Shown here: piece by piece, positions 35,501-40,295 of the stretch
Layout of the letters: each line of letters begins with the position of its first letter
How positions within the stretch are numbered: position 1 is the stretch's first letter
DNA from: Cyclobacteriaceae bacterium
GTDB taxonomy: Bacteria; Bacteroidota; Bacteroidia; Cytophagales; Cyclobacteriaceae
Direction: 5' to 3'
DNA: 40,295 nt
NCBI GenBank assembly: GCA_026989535.1
Contig: JALSJD010000090.1
Coordinates: 1-40,295 of the forward strand
Notes under the pieces: generated by a model
The model's database searches: none
Seen by the model: the letters and a program-made list of their open reading frames with translations, nothing else
What the model was told of the DNA's origin: nothing
Program-made: the position numbers and the translations under genes

Positions 35501-35722
35501 TATGCATGGGATGTTGCCTTTAGTGAAAATGATGAATACTTAATTGTTGGCACTCAAAACGGAAAAGTTAAAAAATGGGCTCTAAATGCGGAACAAATGG
35601 CTGATGAGATGTGTGAACATATACAACGAAATATGACGATGGAGGAATGGGAGAGGTATGTGGGTAATAATATTGAATTTAGAAATACCTGTATTAATTT
35701 ATTAATTAAAGAAAATCCATAG
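32591..35722 (+). CDS. STAND-type P-loop NTPase with one transmembrane helix and WD40 repeats
   Basis: A 1043-residue protein. The N-terminus (KNPFPGLRPFGIDECHLFFGRE, about 27-48) is the entry motif of the nSTAND1 group. Walker A GYSGSGKSS is at residues 68-76 and Walker B LLILIDQFEE at 164-173. A winged-helix-like region (about 330-425) follows. One hydrophobic helix is at 511-533, then an Ala/Glu/Lys-rich coiled coil at 535-645. WD40-like repeats run from about 710 to 1002 (VKSLAFG...SSDGSIKKWD; INAIEFSHDGNFLATAGFDNKVQLWN). The C-terminal tail NMTMEEWERYVG resembles a short module found after such WD40 domains. STAND NTPases are signal switches that oligomerise on ligand binding. The start is a GTG at 32591; no ATG exists upstream of Walker A and a stop lies nine codons before. 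The downstream gene begins 11 bp after the stop. Confidence 0.9.
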   Translation: MLNYSLHRSEAEEELFESELSASNNFKNPFPGLRPFGIDECHLFFGRENQVDEILLKLSQNRFIALLGYSGSGKSSLMHCGVIPILYGGFMTNEGPNWNVVVSRPGGSPIENLAEALLQKALATPKNEEDHAIKHKVISALLKTGSQGLVDIAKHYKAITGENLLILIDQFEELYRFAEQNSENKNEASQFINLLIDAVEQKEVPIYVATTMRSDYIGESAQYTRLIEHINKSSYVIPLMSRQQKRIAIEGPVAVGGGRISDRLVNRLLQEIGDNQDQLPIMQHALMRTWEYWIEHRESGEEIDIRHYNAIGKISDALSLHADEAYDELSDKGKRITEVLFKALTETGEDNFGIRRRSSINEIASIASVSHLEVIEIVEHFRKPGRSLLMPALPIELTSSSVLEISHESLMRIWTRLRIWVEEETDSAKMYSRISEAAEMHQVGRSGLWRPPDLQLALNWQKKQLPTRQWAERYNTAFERANVFLETSKVSYEAEQKSIELKQKRDLKRAKVMAMILGLAAIIAIFMFVFAITQKVSAEAERTAAEADKLKAISATEEAVRASKKANDALTEAKTQSEIAANAIKELQLAIAKLNQSYKAAIASENKAKAASIEAQYERNISILERKKADSLSVVATDKTSEANSLLHLAVAQSMTTKSLQEPDNNLRGLLAQQAYQFNKAYDGAPYDKYIYDGLYYAMAKFVGPGYNTFNGHRGAVKSLAFGKANEFYSVSSDGSIKKWDLTKEKAGFVNVGTQHNYPLRGISISNDNQWVAVTSDSSAIELYKTKDFSAAPTKIKAHKGLVYKAQFVGEGKLVSLGYEGGINVYDVNANKNILYKILGVNLTTFDVSEEGTWLVAGTKDGQLIQFNLVTKKQKILHQLPSGLPIHDVKISSGDFFIAFGGEDENVYLWSVQNNKIFRTLRGHTSRINAIEFSHDGNFLATAGFDNKVQLWNMFNLNNLPVVMNDNFSAYAWDVAFSENDEYLIVGTQNGKVKKWALNAEQMADEMCEHIQRNMTMEEWERYVGNNIEFRNTCINLLIKENP

Positions 35723-35732
35723 CATTTTTTTG

Positions 35733-36851
35733 ATGAAGAAAACCTTACTATTTTTTGTGTTTGTTTTAAGTATGCTCTTTTCGCAGGAAGGAAGTGCGCA
35801 GTGTGCTAATAATTTAAAAACAGCACAAGCTAATTTTAACGAAGGGCATTTATACGCAATTCCATCATTATTGGAACAATGCTTACAAAATGGGTTTTCC
35901 AAACAAGATAAGATTGAAGCATACCAACTGCTCACTTTAACTTACCTATATATTGATGACCCTATATCAGCAGAACGTAGTTTTTTAGACCTCTTAGCAT
36001 TAGATCCAGAACATAGGGTTGATTCAACGCATTATATAGAACTGCTCCACCTGAGTAAAGAATATATTACCACACCTATTATTTCTTGGAGGGCTCGAGG
36101 TGGGGTTAATTTTACTAATGTCTCGGTAGTTGAACTAAGTGGTTCCCATAACCTAAATGATAATAAGGAAGTTTATAGGGCAGGAGCTGGGTTTTCATTT
36201 ATTGGCTCGTTAGATATACATTTTAGTAGAAATATAAGCTTTAGCATAGAGTCTGAATTTAGTTATAACACCTTTAAATATGAAAATACAGTATTTAATA
36301 AAAATGGGGTTTCCAATGCCAAAGACCTTATTACCCTAAAAGAAAAATCCTATAATGTAGGGCTACCTCTTATACTTAGCTATACACTTTATACCAATAA
36401 ATTTTACCCATATATCTATGCTGGTTATAGCCCTAACTATAATATGCTAACTAACACCAATGCGTTATCTATTAATAGAAGCGGAGAAGGGCTCTTAATT
36501 ACTGAAGACAATAATATTAATTTAACATCTATAAGAAATCAATTTATACACTCAGCAGTACTGGGAGTAGGGCTAAAAAGAAGATATAATTACAATTATT
36601 TTTTTATTGATGTTAGATATAAAATAGGGCTATCTAAACGGTTAAATAAAGATACTCAAAACAACTTTGAATCTGAGCCGAGCATTAATACATACACATT
36701 TGATTATCAGCAACAAGATAATGATTTTAGGCAGAATGAATTAAGTATTACACTTGGCTATGTATGGCCTAAATATAAACCAAGAAAACGAAAATCAGTT
36801 ACAGCTAAATTATTTATCGGTGGTATTTTTAATAAGAAGGAAGATGAATAG
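35733..36851 (+). CDS. Outer-membrane beta-barrel protein with N-terminal TPR-like region
   Basis: The start is the ATG at 35733 (MKKTLLFFVFVLSMLFSQ), preferred over a TTG one codon earlier. After a signal peptide ending SAQC, residues about 25-110 form TPR-like helices (YAIPSLLEQCLQNGF; AYQLLTLTYLYIDDPISAERSFLDLLALDPEHRV). The remaining 260 residues are alternating beta strands (GAGFSFIGSLDIHFSRNISFSIESEFSYNTF; FIDVRYKIGLS), typical of a PorT-like or OmpA-like barrel of 8-10 strands. It starts 11 bp after the STAND gene and its end overlaps the next gene by 8 bp, so it is almost certainly in the same operon. It could be the outer-membrane partner of the NTPase or of the giant protein downstream. 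Confidence 0.85.
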   Translation: MKKTLLFFVFVLSMLFSQEGSAQCANNLKTAQANFNEGHLYAIPSLLEQCLQNGFSKQDKIEAYQLLTLTYLYIDDPISAERSFLDLLALDPEHRVDSTHYIELLHLSKEYITTPIISWRARGGVNFTNVSVVELSGSHNLNDNKEVYRAGAGFSFIGSLDIHFSRNISFSIESEFSYNTFKYENTVFNKNGVSNAKDLITLKEKSYNVGLPLILSYTLYTNKFYPYIYAGYSPNYNMLTNTNALSINRSGEGLLITEDNNINLTSIRNQFIHSAVLGVGLKRRYNYNYFFIDVRYKIGLSKRLNKDTQNNFESEPSINTYTFDYQQQDNDFRQNELSITLGYVWPKYKPRKRKSVTAKLFIGGIFNKKEDE

Positions 36852-38076
36852 AGCCATAATATTTCTGCTGCTTTTCACATTTGTTGGTTGCGGAACCAAT
36901 AATATTAGTCCGCTAGGAGAAGACTACTTTATAAAATTCTATGGAGCTGAGGGCTATCAACAAGGTGTTTCTGTGCAATCAACACCTGATGGAGGCTTTA
37001 TAATAGGAGGTAACTCCATACCAGTGTTTGGAGGCTCTTCAGATTATTTACTTATTAAAACGGATGCCTTTGGCAACCAAGAGTGGCTGCAAACCTATGA
37101 TTTTGAAGGTACGGGAGGGAATGATTTATTAACCGATGTGTTGGTGGAAGATAATAGCTATGTAATTGCAGGCACTTCAGCAATTAATGGAGTAGATAAA
37201 ATGGTACTCCTTAGAATTGATGTAGATGGAACATTACTCAACTCTTCCATTATTTTTCCGTTGGCGAATAATTCGTTTAAAACCAACGGAATATCTCCTT
37301 TAAGCGCTGGTGGGTATTTAATTACAGGCCCTATTGTGGCCGGAGATCCGTCTCAAACAGGAAAATCCCTCATTTCAGTTGTTAATTCAGATTTTTCCAT
37401 AGCTGATTCACTCTCATTTCCATCTGTTGCACCTTCTGTAGGCAATGAAACCGTTTTTGTGAAAGGCTTGGAGGTTATCAATCATTTTGACCCTGCTGGT
37501 ACAGAAACAAATAATTATTTAATTTTTGGTTATGTAAATTCCGACCAAGGACCCAAACTCAATATATTCCAGTTTCGAGAGTCCTTAGGGTCAGCAATTA
37601 CAACACCAACTGCAATAGACTATAATAATTCAATTATTACTGATGTCTTACAAATAAGTAATAACGCTTATAAAATGTTAGCATCTACTGATAATGAAAC
37701 TTATATGATTAATGTAACTGAATCTCCTTCTGTGCAAGCATACACCTTAGGTTCAGACCAAATTCTGAAATCAGAAAAATTTGCCCAAGGGGTAGGTTTT
37801 AAAGGTGTAAGTTTTACCTTAACAGGCGGCAATGATTTTGTAATTGCATCGAATACGATGCCTGAAAAATCCACCATTACTTCATCCACCATTGTAGAAT
37901 CTTCTCCGGCAGGTACCATAAATTGGGGAAGAGTTTTTGGAACAGAGATATCCTATACATCGGGTAAGGTAATTACACTTGGCAATGGCGCAGTCGTATA
38001 TACCGGTACTGCAGGGTTTAAAGGGCAGGATAAAGTCTTTTTAATAAAACTAAAAAGTAATGGAGAAATGAAATGA
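36844..38076 (+). CDS. Beta-propeller-like lipoprotein
   Basis: The start is set at the ATG at 36844, which overlaps the preceding stop by 8 bp. It begins a clear lipoprotein signal (MNRAIIFLLLFTFVGC, lipidated Cys16). An earlier in-frame ATG at 36754 would add 30 residues inside the previous gene and was rejected. The mature 394 residues carry repeated blades of the form VQSTPDGGFIIGGNS, LLIKTDAFGNQEWLQTY and VVYTGTAGFKGQDKVFLIKL. These resemble the delta-60/beta-propeller repeats of secreted Bacteroidota proteins. It is probably exposed at the outer membrane, beside the barrel encoded upstream. No catalytic motif is seen. Confidence 0.82.
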   Translation: MNRAIIFLLLFTFVGCGTNNISPLGEDYFIKFYGAEGYQQGVSVQSTPDGGFIIGGNSIPVFGGSSDYLLIKTDAFGNQEWLQTYDFEGTGGNDLLTDVLVEDNSYVIAGTSAINGVDKMVLLRIDVDGTLLNSSIIFPLANNSFKTNGISPLSAGGYLITGPIVAGDPSQTGKSLISVVNSDFSIADSLSFPSVAPSVGNETVFVKGLEVINHFDPAGTETNNYLIFGYVNSDQGPKLNIFQFRESLGSAITTPTAIDYNNSIITDVLQISNNAYKMLASTDNETYMINVTESPSVQAYTLGSDQILKSEKFAQGVGFKGVSFTLTGGNDFVIASNTMPEKSTITSSTIVESSPAGTINWGRVFGTEISYTSGKVITLGNGAVVYTGTAGFKGQDKVFLIKLKSNGEMK

Positions 38077-38160
38077 AAGATTTAAATTGTATAATAATTG
38101 GTTACTTTTTAACCTATTTACTATATTAAAATATTACCTAACCGAACTAGCCTAGTTGGC

Positions 38161-40295
38161 ATGAATATACTTTACAAGTTTTTATTTTTTTTACTACTTA
38201 TTAAAGCACCTTTTGCTTCATTTAGTCAAACAATTGTTACTCCAGCTACAGGTGGTGGGGCAATTTGTTTAAATGCAGGCCCTGCAACTAGTGATTATCA
38301 TAACCTTACAGATATAATAATTGCCGAACAAAATGTGACAGATTTTGCTTCGCCAGGTGGATTCCGCACGTATGTTTTAGGGTTTATTGGTGGGGCTTTC
38401 GAATTTGAACCAGGTGTTGGTAATGTTACTGTTACAGGATCGGGAGTAAGTTTAGGAGGGACACCTATTACAATTACTGCTAATAATATCACCATTATAG
38501 TTGCCTATTCTAATCCATCTGATGCCGTTATTAATAGCATTATTATATCAGGAATTCGAGTGCGATCTACTGCTGCAGGAAGTGGCGAAATTAGACGTAC
38601 CAGTGGTTCTATTGTTATGAACGCTAATTCGGTTGGAGATGCGCAAAATCATGCAACTTTAATTTCAAATAACCCTCCAGTCTCAACCATTACATCCAGC
38701 GATGGAGACAATATTATATGTACCTCTGAACAAATAACTTTTACAGCTACTTTGGGTGGTATGGCTAATTATGAGTTTGTAAGAACTAATAATACGCCTA
38801 CTTCCCTTCAATCTGGAGCTTCCGATACGTATGTAACTTCAACCTTAAGTACAGGTGACGATATAGCAGTAATTGTGACAGATGCCAATGGGTGTACCAA
38901 TCAAAGTGCTGGAATTACAACTATTGTAAACCTTGGTTTTTCGGCTTCATTATCAAGTTCGGCTACTGCAAATACCAGTTGTGACGGTGAGTCGGTAACT
39001 TTTACAGCTGCTTATGGAGGCTCGCCAACTTTACCTGTTACGTACGAATTTTTTGTTAATGGAGGGTCTGTTCAAGGGCCAGGTGCTGCTAGTACCTTTA
39101 TGGTAACTACACTTAATAATAGCGATCAAGTGTATGCAATTGTGTATGAAAACCTCCCTGGCACATGTTCGGCTACATCCAATTTAATTACACAAACAAT
39201 TATACCGTTGCCCTCAGCTGGTTTAAATGTAGTTCCAACTACCTCAACAATTTGCTTCGGAGAAACAGTAGAAATTACGGTTTCATCTAGTGAACTTAAT
39301 GTGCAATATCAGTTACAAGATAATTCAAACAACGACCCCTTAAGTTCTATATTTGTAGGTACTGGTACTGATTTAGTATTAACAAGCTCAGCATTAACCG
39401 CTAACTTAACGATTAAAGTAGTTGCTTCCAGTACATTAACCCCCAACTGCGAGGTTAATTTGGGTGACACTGAAGCAATTACTGTCCAAAGTTCCTCACC
39501 ACCTGCCTCTACAAGCCCCGTTCCTATTTGTGTAAATGACCCCATTCCTGCATTAACGGCTACAGGTACTGCAATTATATGGTATGATGACGTTGCACTA
39601 ACCAGTCAGGTAGGCACCGGAAGCCCTTTTACTCCTTCCTCTTCAGAGGTTGATAATACCACTTCCGGTACCTATAGATTATATGCCACACAAACAATTG
39701 CAAGTTGCGAAAGTGGGGCTACTGCAGTAGATGTAGTAGTAAATCCATTGCCTAATATTGGGTTAGCGGTTACGCCAGCTACAGCAAATATTTGTAACAA
39801 CACTTCGGCTATTATCACTGTTGGGTTAAGCGAAAATAACGTAAACTATCAACTCTTTGATGGAGCTTCTCCAATAAGTGCTGTTTATGTTGGAGATGGA
39901 GCTAATTTGGCGCTTACTTCAAATGCACTCAGTAGTAATACAACCATTACGGTTAAGGCAACTACCCCCAATCTTTGTACAGCTAATTTAACAGGTACAA
40001 GTGTTGTAACTATCGATGCAACTCCCACCTCTAATGCTGGTGCTAATGATGCTGTTTGTTCAAACCAAGTAACTTATTCCATTTCAGGAAGCTCCAGTTC
40101 AAATGGTACTATTATTTGGACAAGTAGTAGCCCTGGTAATTTTGCGGATGCCACAATCGATAATCCTGTTTATAATATCCATGCCAATGATATTGCCAAT
40201 GGTACAGTTACGCTTACTAAAACTGTAACAAGCTCTGGGTCTTGTGTGGATGCTGTGAGTAATATGATTTTAACTGTTGCACCCACGCCCACATT
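38161..40295 (+). CDS. Giant Ig/PKD-repeat surface protein, 3' end beyond the window
   Basis: An ATG at 38161 opens a frame of at least 711 codons that is uninterrupted to the window end. Residues 1-23 are a signal peptide (ending FASFSQ). The next 150 residues (ICLNAGPATSDYHNLTDIII; GFRTYVLGFIGGAFEFEPG; GIRVRSTAAGSGEIRRTSG) match the N-terminal domain of large Bacteroidota surface proteins. Ig/PKD-like units follow. Two homologous units (PLPSAGLNVVPTTSTICFGE from residue 349; PLPNIGLAVTPATANICNNT from 529) are separated by an Ig-like 'chitin/IgLike' type unit around 450-525. The C-terminus probably has a type IX sorting domain, as in similar proteins, but this is not visible. It follows the lipoprotein gene by 84 bp. 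Confidence 0.85.
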   Translation, partial: MNILYKFLFFLLLIKAPFASFSQTIVTPATGGGAICLNAGPATSDYHNLTDIIIAEQNVTDFASPGGFRTYVLGFIGGAFEFEPGVGNVTVTGSGVSLGGTPITITANNITIIVAYSNPSDAVINSIIISGIRVRSTAAGSGEIRRTSGSIVMNANSVGDAQNHATLISNNPPVSTITSSDGDNIICTSEQITFTATLGGMANYEFVRTNNTPTSLQSGASDTYVTSTLSTGDDIAVIVTDANGCTNQSAGITTIVNLGFSASLSSSATANTSCDGESVTFTAAYGGSPTLPVTYEFFVNGGSVQGPGAASTFMVTTLNNSDQVYAIVYENLPGTCSATSNLITQTIIPLPSAGLNVVPTTSTICFGETVEITVSSSELNVQYQLQDNSNNDPLSSIFVGTGTDLVLTSSALTANLTIKVVASSTLTPNCEVNLGDTEAITVQSSSPPASTSPVPICVNDPIPALTATGTAIIWYDDVALTSQVGTGSPFTPSSSEVDNTTSGTYRLYATQTIASCESGATAVDVVVNPLPNIGLAVTPATANICNNTSAIITVGLSENNVNYQLFDGASPISAVYVGDGANLALTSNALSSNTTITVKATTPNLCTANLTGTSVVTIDATPTSNAGANDAVCSNQVTYSISGSSSSNGTIIWTSSSPGNFADATIDNPVYNIHANDIANGTVTLTKTVTSSGSCVDAVSNMILTVAPTPT

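Noticed and set aside
36754-36843. Upstream start for the lipoprotein gene
   Set aside because: It would place 30 residues inside the preceding gene and in front of an intact lipoprotein signal; the ATG at 36844 fits better.

Overview
The window looks like chromosomal DNA of a Bacteroidota bacterium, probably Cytophagales-like and free-living or marine. Reasons: low GC, type IX secretion genes (a PorP/SprF protein and an adhesin with the gliding-motility C-terminal sorting domain), lipoprotein signals, TAnnTTTG-type promoter boxes without Shine-Dalgarno sites, and the linked set miaB / sigma-54 activator / lptE / TPR protein / secG / groES / groEL. No species is claimed. No tRNA, rRNA, CRISPR array, transposase or phage gene was seen.

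Layout. 1-1061: 3' part of a sialidase/BNR-like protein. 1283-8643 (minus): a type IX surface module made of a 1550-residue mosaic adhesin, a PorP/SprF protein, a decayed remnant of a second giant adhesin (at least three frame disruptions), and a SPOR-OmpA protein. 8850-12864: metabolic and small envelope genes (lipoprotein, cytochrome c, double-VOC protein, assimilatory APS/PAPS reductase, SDR epimerase), separated by repeat-like intergenic DNA. 12940-19583: a CNT nucleoside transporter, PEP carboxykinase (pckA) and two tandem POT peptide transporters, with a divergent control region between pckA and the first transporter. 19697-20074: an orphan SiaC-family phosphoprotein. 20350-27227 (minus): miaB, a sigma-54 AAA+ activator without a sensor domain, lptE, TPR, secG (all tightly packed), then groES-groEL, interrupted by a 281-bp MITE-like palindromic element. 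27350-29190: gamma carbonic anhydrase, a conserved acidic protein of unknown function, and an OmpH/Skp-like lipoprotein.

29335-40295 (plus) is the most unusual part: a 1055-residue fusion of an MFS/nucleotide-translocase-like membrane domain, HEAT repeats and a cNMP-binding-like domain; a STAND NTPase with one transmembrane helix followed by a coiled coil and WD40 repeats; a TPR/outer-membrane beta-barrel protein; a repeat lipoprotein; and the start of a giant Ig-like type IX surface protein that runs off the window. The last four are tightly packed. I infer an envelope-spanning sensing or surface-display system, connecting cytoplasmic NTPase, periplasm, outer membrane and cell surface; function is not shown by the sequence.

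Intergenic DNA carries several repeat families: the MITE-like element with partial copies at 22732 and 29198, CTTTGTG/GCGGTT-type repeats at three gene junctions, and a triple 16-bp repeat with an inverted partner at 11806-11888.
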